From the NCBI GenBank assembly GCA_002401955.1, contig NVUQ01000012.1, positions 1 through 64,000 of the forward strand: a DNA stretch of 64,000 nt, in the 5' to 3' direction. The DNA is from Flavobacteriales bacterium (lineage in GTDB: Bacteria; Bacteroidota; Bacteroidia; Flavobacteriales_E; Vicingaceae). Position 1 is the stretch's first letter. Each line of letters begins with the position of its first letter. The position numbers and the translations under genes were made by a program. Positions 17,000-25,523 of this stretch are shown here, in pieces. Under the pieces are notes generated by a model. That model ran no database searches and was not told where the DNA came from. It saw only the letters and a list, made by a program, of their open reading frames with translations.

Positions 17000-18871
17000 T
17001 CAGAATAATTGTTTAAAAGGCATATTAATAACCACTTTGGTTCCAATAGATTCTCCATCTTCTTTAAGATCGTGATAATCAATCCCTAAGTCTTGGTCAT
17101 AAGTAGATTTCATCATTTCAAACCTATTTTTTGTAGCATCTACCGAAAATGATTTATGAGATTTTGTTTGTCTATCTTTAATTTTTTGAGCCTCATCCCT
17201 TCCAATACCATTGTCTGTAATGATACAGGTAAACGTATCAGTTAATGTAAATTCTACGGTTAATCTTTTTTCTCCAGATTTATGTAATAATCCATGTTTT
17301 AAAGCATTTTCTATAAATGGCTGTACAATCATTGGAGGGATTTCAATATCTTCAATATCGTTTGTAAGTATCGAATATTTAAAGTCTTTTTTAAACCTTA
17401 ATTTTTCTAATTCTAGATAAACATTTAAGAGTTTTACTTCTTCTTCAAATTCAATAAAATCTTTATCAGAAAAATTTAAAGTTCTCCTAACCATGCTAGC
17501 AAAAGAAGCAATGTAGGTGTATGATTTTTCTACATCTCCTTTTAAAACTAAATCTTGAATTGAATTAAGTGCATTAAAAATAAAATGCGGGTTCATTTGC
17601 GATTTAATCGCTTTAAGTTCAGAAGCAATGTATTGTTTTTCTACTTCTAAACGTTTTTTAGTTTCACTTAATTCTAGTTCTATTAATTCTGCTTTTTTTC
17701 TTGCTTTTGCACGTTGAAAAAGAAAAACAAAAGAGATGACTAATAAAAGAGAAATGATAATTGCACCAATTAGATAGTTTTTATTTTTTTCGTTTTCGTT
17801 CTGAGCTAATTTTGTTTCTTTTTCAGCTAATTCTTTTTCTGTTTGAAATTTATCTGTTTCGTGTTTTACTTGTAACTCTTCAATTATTTCAGCATTCTTT
17901 TTAGAGAAGATAGAATCTGACATCTGAAATTTTAATTTTATATACCTGTTAGCTTCTTTATAATTTCCAAGTGCTTCATAGCTGTTCGATTGTGTTCCAT
18001 AGATATCATCTAGTACTTGTAATTTATTTAATTCTTTAAAAATAGTTATCGCTTTATTATTGTAATCTATGGCTTTAGTGTAGTCATTTAATCCTAAATA
18101 ACATTCAGCTAATATTTTATAAGTAGCACCTTCATTTGATTTTATATTGTTTTTTAAGGCAAAATTTAATGAACTATTTAGTAAAGGCAATGCTTTTGTA
18201 TAATTTTCCATCTTGGTATAAAGATGTCCTAAACTTCCATTAGATATAGCTATTCCCATTTCAAAATTAGATACTTGAGCTATTCTTTTCGCTTCAAGAT
18301 AATAGTTTTCAGCTTTTTTTAGTTCTAATAAATTATCAGCGGCTTTGGCTGCATAAAAATAATATCTAGCTTTTGCGGGAGTATCTGTATTATCTTTAAT
18401 TAGTTCTATGGAGTTTTCTTGAATTTCTAGTGATTTTTTATACTTTTTTTGAATGTGATAAATTCGAGAAAGATTAGTATTTACAAGTAACAAACTTTGC
18501 GTTTCATTTAGTTCTTCAAATATCTTATATGATTTCAAACTATATTCTAACGCTTTTTCTAAATCACTTTCGGCCAGGTAAAGCGAACTATATATATTTA
18601 ATAAAAAACCAGTTCCTCTCTTAAAATTTAGTTCTTCAGAAATTTCTAAGCCTTCATTTAATAATGGGATATTTTCTTTTAGCCTATCGTTAATTGTTAA
18701 ACCAGCGTAGTCAATAATAAGGTTAACCCTTATCGTGTCTCTAATGTTATAGCTTTCTACTTTTAATTGTAAACTATCTAACCTCTCACCTTGTGAAAAG
18801 GCGGTTGTATAACTCAATAATATTATTGTTAATATAAATTTAAGTTGTAGGTTTTTTATTTTTCTTTTCAA
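17000..18871 (-). CDS. TPR sensor histidine kinase, LytS/YehU (His_kinase) type
   Basis: 623 residues. Signal peptide (1-27), tetratricopeptide repeats (about 45-320), coiled coil (325-365), one membrane helix (about 366-386), a second coiled coil, then the His_kinase domain with His429 in MNPHFIFNALNSIQD. ATP-binding segments are IPPMIVQPFIENALKHG and ITDNGIGRDEA. This matches periplasmic-TPR kinases common in Bacteroidota that phosphorylate LytTR regulators. It is transcribed first in the pair with the 16191-16934 regulator. It belongs to a different kinase class from the TPR kinase at 4799, although both share the TPR-helix-kinase layout. The input signal is unknown. The gene is divergent from the hexapeptide protein, 41 bases apart. 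Confidence 0.92.
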   Translation of the reverse strand: MKRKIKNLQLKFILTIILLSYTTAFSQGERLDSLQLKVESYNIRDTIRVNLIIDYAGLTINDRLKENIPLLNEGLEISEELNFKRGTGFLLNIYSSLYLAESDLEKALEYSLKSYKIFEELNETQSLLLVNTNLSRIYHIQKKYKKSLEIQENSIELIKDNTDTPAKARYYFYAAKAADNLLELKKAENYYLEAKRIAQVSNFEMGIAISNGSLGHLYTKMENYTKALPLLNSSLNFALKNNIKSNEGATYKILAECYLGLNDYTKAIDYNNKAITIFKELNKLQVLDDIYGTQSNSYEALGNYKEANRYIKLKFQMSDSIFSKKNAEIIEELQVKHETDKFQTEKELAEKETKLAQNENEKNKNYLIGAIIISLLLVISFVFLFQRAKARKKAELIELELSETKKRLEVEKQYIASELKAIKSQMNPHFIFNALNSIQDLVLKGDVEKSYTYIASFASMVRRTLNFSDKDFIEFEEEVKLLNVYLELEKLRFKKDFKYSILTNDIEDIEIPPMIVQPFIENALKHGLLHKSGEKRLTVEFTLTDTFTCIITDNGIGRDEAQKIKDRQTKSHKSFSVDATKNRFEMMKSTYDQDLGIDYHDLKEDGESIGTKVVINMPFKQLF

Positions 18872-18912
18872 AAGAGTATATTTACTTTGATTTCAAATTA
18901 GGTTGAAAAATT

Positions 18913-19515
18913 ATGGCAATATACGAATTCAATGGTTTTAAACCTGTAGTTCATAAAAGTGCTTTTATACATGCCCAAGCAGCAGTTACTGGTAATGTAA
19001 TTATTGGTAAAGATGTTTATGTTGGCCCTGGTGCAGCTATTCGTGGCGATTGGGGTAAAATAGTGATTAAAGATGGATGTAATGTTCAGGAAAACTGTAC
19101 TATTCATATGTTTCCTGGTACAACAGTTACCTTAAAAGAAGGAGCTCATATTGGGCATGGTGCAATAATACACGGAGGAACCATTGGTAAGAACTGCCTA
19201 ATAGGAATGAACAGTGTAGTGATGGACGATGTTGTGATGGGGGATGAGTGTATTGTTGGAGCATTGTGTTTTGTGCCAGCAAAAATGAATGTGCCAAAAC
19301 GTAGTTTGCTGGTAGGGAATCCTGCTAAAATTGTAAAAGAGGTGAGCGATGAAATGATAGCTTGGAAAACCAAAGGGACAAGCTTATATCAACAATTACC
19401 ACAAGAATGTTTGGATACTTTAAAAGAATGCGAACCATTAAGAGAAGAGGAAGCAAATCGCCCTCAACAAGAAGCAATGTATAACACTTGGAATAAAATT
19501 AAAGATGAAAAATAA
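18913..19515 (+). CDS. Hexapeptide-repeat transferase / gamma-carbonic anhydrase family protein (PaaY-like)
   Basis: The 200-residue left-handed beta-helix protein shows the hexapeptide pattern from about residue 15 to 130 (VTGNVIIGKDVYVGPGAAIRGDW and onward). His65 in NCTIHMFPG, plus His82 and His87 in the HIGHGAIIHG segment, sit where gamma-class carbonic anhydrases hold their metal. The C-terminal helix and tail (WKTKGTSLYQQL and CEPLREEE) resemble PaaY/CaiE proteins. It may bind zinc and act on bicarbonate or a CoA compound; activity is not certain. It overlaps the next gene by 11 bases, so the three genes 18913-22557 probably form one operon. Confidence 0.88.
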   Translation: MAIYEFNGFKPVVHKSAFIHAQAAVTGNVIIGKDVYVGPGAAIRGDWGKIVIKDGCNVQENCTIHMFPGTTVTLKEGAHIGHGAIIHGGTIGKNCLIGMNSVVMDDVVMGDECIVGALCFVPAKMNVPKRSLLVGNPAKIVKEVSDEMIAWKTKGTSLYQQLPQECLDTLKECEPLREEEANRPQQEAMYNTWNKIKDEK

Positions 19516-20392
19516 ATTTCACAAAATATTCCCCTCCTTAGAGGGGCAAGGGGTGGGTTTAATTGTACTCCTTTTGACATTAATTCCAAACCTATCAGCC
19601 CAAACAGGAAACGATTTAATTGGTGCACGCTCTGCAGCAATGGGAGGTTATAATGTAACCTTATTTGATGTTTGGTCAACAAATAATAACCAAGCAGGAT
19701 TAGGTTTTATGAAAGACCTATCAGGAGGAATTTATTATGAAAACCGGTTTTTACTCAAAGAAACAAGTTATAAAGCAGGAGCATTTGTAATACCTTTAAA
19801 AACTGCCGCTTTTGGTATTAGTGTAACCTCTTTTGGATTTGAATTATACAACGAAACCAAAGCAGGTTTGTCTTACGGAAAACGATTTGGAGATAAATTC
19901 TCTATGGGAGTTCAAATAAACTATTTAAATACTAAACTAACTCAAGAATATGGTAGTAAAACAGCCCTTACAGGAGCTGTTGGGATAATAGCTAAGTTGA
20001 GTGATGAACTTTCTCTGGGAGTTCATGTATATAATCCCACAAGAACAAAATTAGCAACATATGATAATGAACGAGTACCAACCATTATGAAATTAGGCTT
20101 AGATTATCGTTTTTCAGAAAAAGTGATGCTGGCAGTATCTACACAAAAAGATGTAGATTTTGATGCGGTGGTTAATGCTGGATTAGAATATCATATTACG
20201 CAAATACTTTATTTGCGAGGAGGAATTTCTACCAACCCAACTCAATATGCTTTTGGGTTTGGAATGCAGTTAAAAGATTTTAAAGTTGATATATCATCTT
20301 CATTTCATCAAACATTGGGCATAACTCCAGGGATATCGATTATCTATTCCAAAAAGAAAAAAGCTAAAGAACAAGGAACCCCTAGTATTTAA
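19505..20392 (+). CDS. PorV/PorQ-like outer-membrane beta-barrel protein
   Basis: A 295-residue exported barrel. After the signal sequence (cleavage near NLSAQ), GARSAAMGGYNVTLFDVWSTNNNQAGLGF matches the start of PorV/PorQ and FadL-like Bacteroidota barrels. Alternating amphipathic strands run to the end (KVDISSSFHQTLGITPGISI). The N-region is odd: residues 9-17 (IFPSLEGQG) are encoded by a GC-rich dispersed repeat, so the signal peptide begins with a repeat-derived extension. The gene overlaps the hexapeptide gene by 11 bases and the next gene by one (TAATG). The function is unknown; the arrangement with a helix-hairpin-helix barrel protein recurs in this phylum. Confidence 0.7.
   Translation: MKNKFHKIFPSLEGQGVGLIVLLLTLIPNLSAQTGNDLIGARSAAMGGYNVTLFDVWSTNNNQAGLGFMKDLSGGIYYENRFLLKETSYKAGAFVIPLKTAAFGISVTSFGFELYNETKAGLSYGKRFGDKFSMGVQINYLNTKLTQEYGSKTALTGAVGIIAKLSDELSLGVHVYNPTRTKLATYDNERVPTIMKLGLDYRFSEKVMLAVSTQKDVDFDAVVNAGLEYHITQILYLRGGISTNPTQYAFGFGMQLKDFKVDISSSFHQTLGITPGISIIYSKKKKAKEQGTPSI
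19531..19557. repeat. Dispersed GC-rich repeat inside the signal-peptide coding region
   Basis: CCCCTC (19531-19536), loop CTTA, GAGGGG (19541-19546), then CAAGGGGTGGG. This pattern is common between genes in Bacteroidota. Here it lies in frame within the 5' end of the barrel gene at 19505. On the minus strand it reads NPPLAPLRRG, a familiar spurious translation of such elements. Confidence 0.7.
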
Positions 20393-22557
20393 TGTTGGGC
20401 TGTAACTTTATAACGAATGTCATCCCGACCCTAGCGGAGCGGTCTTTTGACTTATTTAGCACTAAGTTTAAAAGTTGTTTCGTTTTCATTTTATTACTAT
20501 CTCCAATCATTTCTTTTTCGCAAAACAAAGAAGACGATAAAAATAAAATTATAGAAAAACGGATAGAATATTTGGTGGAAGATGCTGAAGAATCGGATGC
20601 AGATTACACCACTATATTTGATCAACTTTCATATTTTTATGACCATCCTCTAAACTTAAATAGAGTGGATTTAAATGATTTAGAGGAGTTGGGCTTACTA
20701 ACCAGTATTCAGATAAATAATTTATTAGCACATATTGAACAGAATGGGAAATTAATGACACTAGAAGAGCTACAAACCATTGAAGGCTTTGATGCTGATC
20801 TTATTAAACTGTTATTACCATTTGTAAAAGTTTCTACAGATGTAGATAATGCCCAATTGTCGTTTAAAGAATTAATTAAAAATGGAGAAAATCAATTATT
20901 TATCCGTTATCAAACAATATTAGAACAAAAAGAAGGATTTCTTCCCGTTACAGATTCGGCATTAGCAGCTAGTCCGAATTCTAGATACAGAGGTATTGAA
21001 CCTAAAATATATACACGTTACAGATATAAATATGGGCGTCATTTAAGTTTTGGTTTTACTGCGGAAAAAGATGCTGGAGAAGAATTCTTTACAGGAACTC
21101 AAAAAAATGGATTTGATTTTTATTCTGCCCATTTATTTATAAGAAATCAGGGAAAAATAAAACAATTGGCTATTGGTGATTATCAGGCACAGTTTGGACA
21201 AGGATTAACTTATTGGTCTGGAAGAGCTTTTGGGAAATCGGCTGACATTATGCTAATTAAACGAAGTGCTCAGGGATTAAAGCCTTATACTTCTGTAGAT
21301 GAAAGTCGATTTTTAAGGGGTGGGGGGTCTACTTTTCAATTTGGAAAAATTAATGTAACGGCTTTCTATTCTTACAATAAGGTAGATGCGAATATTAATT
21401 TAACAGATAGTTTATCTGAAGATAATGAGGTGTTGGCAGTAACTTCTATTCAACAATCTGGCTTACATAGAACTTTTAATGAGATAGAGGATAAGGGAGC
21501 AATTACTCAACAACAAATGGGAGGGAACATATCTTATAAAACGAGAAAACTGAGTGTTGGATTAACTGGAATAAATAGCAATTTGAATGCAGATTTTAAT
21601 CCTAGTTTACAGACTTATAGCCAGTTTAGAAATTCGGACAATAATCAATCTAAAATAGGAGCAGATTATAATTTTATCTACAAGAATTTTAATTTTTTCG
21701 GAGAATTTACTAAAAGTATAAATGCGGGAAATGCTTTTGTTTCTGGAGCGTTAATTACACTTGATCCAAGACTTTCTTTTGCTGTTCTGTATCGTGATTA
21801 TCAACGAAATTTCCAGCCAATTTCTAGTGCAGGAATAGGAGAGGGTTCTACAAACGAGAATGAAAAAGGATTGTATATGGGCTTTATAGCAAAGCCTATA
21901 AAAAAGGTTACTTTATCTGCTTACTACGATCAATTTACCTTTCCTTGGCTAAAATCTGGTATTAATGCACCTTCTGGTGGTTATCAATACTTAGTTCAAT
22001 TAACTTACAAACCATCAAAAAAAATGGAAATGTATGTTCGTATTCGTGAACGAGATAAGTTAGAAAATACTGCTGTTGATTTGTCTGAAGGAATTGATTA
22101 TTTGGTTCATGAAAAACAGACCAATTATCGATTTAATTATTCTTATAAAGTATCAGAATCTATTAAGTTAAAAGGTAGAGTAGAGTTAATTAATTACGAC
22201 AAGGAGGAGTCTCCTTTTGAAACAGGTTACCTAGTTTATCAAGATATTGTTTATAAAGCAAAAAGTAGCCCTTTTTCATTTGCTTTTAGATATGGATTAT
22301 TTGATACTGAATCTTTTAATAGTAGGATTTATGCTTATGAAAATGATGTGTTATATGCTTTCTCTATACCAGCATATTATAATAGAGGTACACGAACTTA
22401 TTTAACAGTAAAATATAGGGTAATGAGAGGTATTGATTTATGGCTACGCTATGGGTTAACTTATTATGATAATGTTGATGTAATTAGTTCTGGACTAGAA
22501 GAAATTCAAGGAAACCACAAACAAGAAGTTAAAGCACAAATAAGATTTAAGTTTTAG
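20392..22557 (+). CDS. Helix-hairpin-helix domain outer-membrane protein
   Basis: 721 residues. After a signal sequence (about residues 25-44, ending PIISFSQ) comes a periplasmic segment (55-140) with paired helix-hairpin-helix motifs: LNLNRVDLNDLEELGLLTS, then MTLEELQTIEGFDADLIKLL, as in ComEA-type domains. The rest is a predicted beta-barrel with many aromatic strands, ending VKAQIRFKF, a typical outer-membrane C-terminus. It may link DNA or protein binding to an outer-membrane pore, but the function is unproven. The start ATG overlaps the previous stop. The first 22 residues (including VIPTLAERSFD) come from another dispersed repeat, which lengthens the N-region. No other in-frame ATG precedes the hydrophobic core. 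Confidence 0.8.
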   Translation: MLGCNFITNVIPTLAERSFDLFSTKFKSCFVFILLLSPIISFSQNKEDDKNKIIEKRIEYLVEDAEESDADYTTIFDQLSYFYDHPLNLNRVDLNDLEELGLLTSIQINNLLAHIEQNGKLMTLEELQTIEGFDADLIKLLLPFVKVSTDVDNAQLSFKELIKNGENQLFIRYQTILEQKEGFLPVTDSALAASPNSRYRGIEPKIYTRYRYKYGRHLSFGFTAEKDAGEEFFTGTQKNGFDFYSAHLFIRNQGKIKQLAIGDYQAQFGQGLTYWSGRAFGKSADIMLIKRSAQGLKPYTSVDESRFLRGGGSTFQFGKINVTAFYSYNKVDANINLTDSLSEDNEVLAVTSIQQSGLHRTFNEIEDKGAITQQQMGGNISYKTRKLSVGLTGINSNLNADFNPSLQTYSQFRNSDNNQSKIGADYNFIYKNFNFFGEFTKSINAGNAFVSGALITLDPRLSFAVLYRDYQRNFQPISSAGIGEGSTNENEKGLYMGFIAKPIKKVTLSAYYDQFTFPWLKSGINAPSGGYQYLVQLTYKPSKKMEMYVRIRERDKLENTAVDLSEGIDYLVHEKQTNYRFNYSYKVSESIKLKGRVELINYDKEESPFETGYLVYQDIVYKAKSSPFSFAFRYGLFDTESFNSRIYAYENDVLYAFSIPAYYNRGTRTYLTVKYRVMRGIDLWLRYGLTYYDNVDVISSGLEEIQGNHKQEVKAQIRFKF
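20416..20450. repeat. Dispersed repeat inside the 5' coding region of the HHH barrel gene
   Basis: The segment GTCATCCCGACCCTAGCGGA followed by GCGGTC resembles the common short repeat that begins GTCATCCCGA in Bacteroidota and other genomes. It contributes residues of the form NVIPTLAERSFD just before the hydrophobic signal core. GACC (20427-20430) and GGTC (20441-20444) can pair weakly. Confidence 0.6.
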
Positions 22558-22615
22558 TTTAGTTTATGAAACTTAGCATCCTGTTAGAGGTCTATGATTT
22601 CATATAGATGTGTAA

Positions 22616-23758
22616 CTACATGTTGTTTTTCACTATTTTTCCAGTAGTTATTTGATCTTTATTTTTTATCTTATAAAAATATACACCAACATCAAAGTTG
22701 CTACAATCTAGAGTTATAGTGCTTTTAGCCGCATTAAATTCTCTTTTTATTTCAAAATGAACCAACTTTCCATTTATATCATAGATCTCAATATTGAATT
22801 GGCTAGACTCAACAACACCTATTTCAAAATTGATGTAATTTTGGAAAGGATTAGGGTAAAAGTTTAAATCTTGATTTTTAAAATCTTCTTCTATAGATGT
22901 AGTTACAGTTAAATCAAAAGTAATTTGTAAAGCCTTATGATCCGAAGGAGGTATTGCACCTCCATTTATTCCTTGGTCATCAATTAAAGCACTGATAACA
23001 TTTGTATTAGGCGTTACAATTATCCAGTCAATAGCAGAGTTGCCACCAAAAGTAGTCCCGGGTTTTGTTGTGCTTGGATTTGCGAGAATCCATGAATCAT
23101 CTAAAACTATTGGGTTGGTAATGGTGCTTGAATTAAAAGTGATAGGAGTTTGATTTAATAAAAACTTCATAACATCTTTTTGGAATCCAGCATTAAAATC
23201 GCCAACAGTAATTAATGGAATATTAAGTGATGTATGTTGGTTCATTAACTGTATCATTCCATTTGCATGTCGATACTGACCAATGGTGGCTGAATCAGCA
23301 TTTGTACCTGCCGTTGCTACAAAATGGCTAGCATATACAATGAATTCTGCTCCTGATGAAATTGTTTGCAATCTTGCCCAATTTACATATCTATCGATCC
23401 CTGTGTATCCTCCATAAGTATCCATTTGCACAGCTCCGCTATCTAGAACTGTAAACATGTTTTTTCTCAAAAAAATATGCGAATCAGTTGATTGAGGTGA
23501 AGCACCCATAGTTTGCAACATTCTGTAATTAGTTAATGATGATACAACGTAAGGCCTTGAGTTTTGACCTGCTTCAATAGCACAAAAAACATCTGGATTG
23601 TTTGTTGTTATTCTTGCTATAACCGAATCCTTAGTAGTTGACCAATTAGTAGAACCAATATTATAACTCATTAATTTTACTTGTTGTGAAAATGCACAAA
23701 AGGAGAACATTATAAATAATATTATACAAAGTGATTTGATCCTATTTTTTAGATCCAT
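22616..23758 (-). CDS. Exported endonuclease/exonuclease/phosphatase-family protein with T9SS sorting domain
   Basis: 380 residues. Signal peptide (about 1-25, ending CAFSQ), then an EEP fold from KLMSYNIGSTNW: catalytic Glu in FCAIEAGQN, the GDFNAGF segment, and GAIPPSDHKALQITF with the active-site Asp-His. The C-terminal 85 residues form a type A T9SS sorting domain (LNFYPNPFQNYINFEIG, then IYDINGKLVHFE, ending with Lys-rich KIVKNN). The protein is expected outside the cell, cutting a phosphodiester or phosphoester substrate; extracellular nuclease is plausible but unproven. It is followed by the sulfotransferase-like cargo on the same strand, 145 bases apart. Confidence 0.85.
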   Translation of the reverse strand: MDLKNRIKSLCIILFIMFSFCAFSQQVKLMSYNIGSTNWSTTKDSVIARITTNNPDVFCAIEAGQNSRPYVVSSLTNYRMLQTMGASPQSTDSHIFLRKNMFTVLDSGAVQMDTYGGYTGIDRYVNWARLQTISSGAEFIVYASHFVATAGTNADSATIGQYRHANGMIQLMNQHTSLNIPLITVGDFNAGFQKDVMKFLLNQTPITFNSSTITNPIVLDDSWILANPSTTKPGTTFGGNSAIDWIIVTPNTNVISALIDDQGINGGAIPPSDHKALQITFDLTVTTSIEEDFKNQDLNFYPNPFQNYINFEIGVVESSQFNIEIYDINGKLVHFEIKREFNAAKSTITLDCSNFDVGVYFYKIKNKDQITTGKIVKNNM

Positions 23759-23903
23759 GGTTGTTTTTTTACAATTTTAACATTTGACTTAATTAGTTTC
23801 AAAGGGTTTAAATTCTCTTACGCAACACGATCTAAGTTGTTTGTTATTAGTAGGTTAAATATTCTTTAAGAGATTAACTTTTTGAGGAGAAATCAAGACT
23901 AAG

Positions 23904-25502
23904 CTAATCAACTACAATTTTTAAGATTTCTCTTTTGCTGTCATTAAGGAGCTGTAAAAAGTACATTCCTCTACTTAAATTGAGTTGGATGTTGTTACCT
24001 TCAAAATCATTATGATTAAAAACTAACTTTCCGTTTAGATCTATAATTTTTATATTATTATAGTTAGTGTTATTATTAAATTGAAGTATTCCATTTCTAA
24101 TTGGGTTTATTATAGAAATATTTTCAGTTGAATTTTCTTCAATATCAACACTTAAAATGCAAGCATCAGAAAGAGAGTTTACGTTTTCAATAATACCTTG
24201 AGGAGTTAAGTTTTGACCTATAAAACCAATAAAATTTAAAGGGTATTTTTCTGCTCTAAAAATTCCGTTATCAGTTGTAACGATATCAAACTGATTGTAA
24301 ATTGCAGTTCCAGTAGGGTTTTTGTAACTCCATACATGATTTCCATTCTTTGTAATTTCTGAAAATCTACCAATTCCAGTTTCACAAATTAAAAGATTTC
24401 CATTAACTAAACTCTGTACACCAGACTTTTTACTTTCATAAACAGTAGAGCCAAGAATAACTCCGTTCCATGACCAGTCAAAATTTAATGGTTTAAATTT
24501 TCCAGTATCTTTTGTATAGATACCACCTGTAAATTCTGGTTCGATTAGATGAATAGAACTGAAAAGTGAAATTCCATTTCCTCCATTGTTAAAAACAGAA
24601 ATTTTCCCATCATCTAAATACCCAGACTGTACCCATTTGGCATCATGTTGTTTAAACAGTTTTTGATCTGTAGCAGTACCTTCTCTGTAAACTTGTGGGT
24701 TTCCCCAACGCCATAAAATATCTCCTCCCATGTTTGAGTTTCCTCCTGTATGACCAGCAGCTTCAATTGTTGTAGTACTATGGTCTATAATGTAAATTTC
24801 ATCCAAATGTCTTGCAGACATTATGATTTGATCTAAAGATGCATTGTAATCAATAGAGTTACAATGGGTGTAATCATTATTGAATCCATTATTAAAATTG
24901 AGATCAATTAACTCAGGAGAATTTTGTACAATACCAAAATTAGCCTTAGTATTATCAAAGTCTTGAATAAAATGATCAATAAATTTCCATTCCCAAACGA
25001 TATTAGCACTATTAGTTCCAACAGGTTGTAATTCAACAATTTTATCCAACTTAAATGTTGCGGATAAGCTATTAGGATCTCTTCCTTCTGCAATCATTTC
25101 AGTATTAGTATATAGATCAGTTATAAGGCATAAAACATTACCATTAGGCAGAGGTTCTATGTCGTGATGTTGTTTTAATCCATTAGAATTCATGGCATAG
25201 GTCCAAATAATATTATTGTTCCAATCTCTTATTTGTAGGGAGTCTCTACCTGATCTTAACAGATTTCCATTATCAAGAAGATAACATGTTAGTCCTGGAA
25301 TTTCGGCAAAAGTCCATTCGTTAATTATTTCCCCACAATTATTTATTAAATAAGTACTTGTATTTTTTTCAGGAGTAAATAAAGTGTAGCCATCTTCTAC
25401 ATTTATATCCGAATACAAAAGACCAATATTTGGTTGAGCAATAGTAAAAGAGCCTATAAATATTGAAATTATAAGTAGGTATGTTTTTAATTGAATATTC
25501 AT
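23904..25502 (-). CDS. Aryl-sulfate sulfotransferase-like protein with T9SS sorting domain
   Basis: 532 residues. Signal peptide (about 1-22, ending FTIAQ), then an ASST-type propeller: GYTLFTPEKNTSTYLINNCG, EWTFAEIPGLTCYLLDNGN, LKQHHDIEPLPNGNVLCL, HCNSIDYN and IIMSARHLDEIYIID. Histidines in the HHDIEPLPNGN and ARHLDE motifs correspond to those used by arylsulfotransferases. A type A sorting domain follows from about residue 460 (SIINPIRNGILQF, KIIDLNGKLVF, GMYFLQLLND). These enzymes move sulfate between phenolic donors and acceptors, here presumably at the cell surface. The neighbour 22616-23758 is another T9SS enzyme. The family call is good; substrates are unknown. Confidence 0.78.
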   Translation of the reverse strand: MNIQLKTYLLIISIFIGSFTIAQPNIGLLYSDINVEDGYTLFTPEKNTSTYLINNCGEIINEWTFAEIPGLTCYLLDNGNLLRSGRDSLQIRDWNNNIIWTYAMNSNGLKQHHDIEPLPNGNVLCLITDLYTNTEMIAEGRDPNSLSATFKLDKIVELQPVGTNSANIVWEWKFIDHFIQDFDNTKANFGIVQNSPELIDLNFNNGFNNDYTHCNSIDYNASLDQIIMSARHLDEIYIIDHSTTTIEAAGHTGGNSNMGGDILWRWGNPQVYREGTATDQKLFKQHDAKWVQSGYLDDGKISVFNNGGNGISLFSSIHLIEPEFTGGIYTKDTGKFKPLNFDWSWNGVILGSTVYESKKSGVQSLVNGNLLICETGIGRFSEITKNGNHVWSYKNPTGTAIYNQFDIVTTDNGIFRAEKYPLNFIGFIGQNLTPQGIIENVNSLSDACILSVDIEENSTENISIINPIRNGILQFNNNTNYNNIKIIDLNGKLVFNHNDFEGNNIQLNLSRGMYFLQLLNDSKREILKIVVD

Positions 25503-25523
25503 GGTGCGAAGTTAATTAAAAAC

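Noticed and set aside
19464-19682. Minus-strand frame with NPPLAPLRRG
   Set aside because: This is the well-known false translation of the intergenic palindromic repeat, lying antisense to two real genes.
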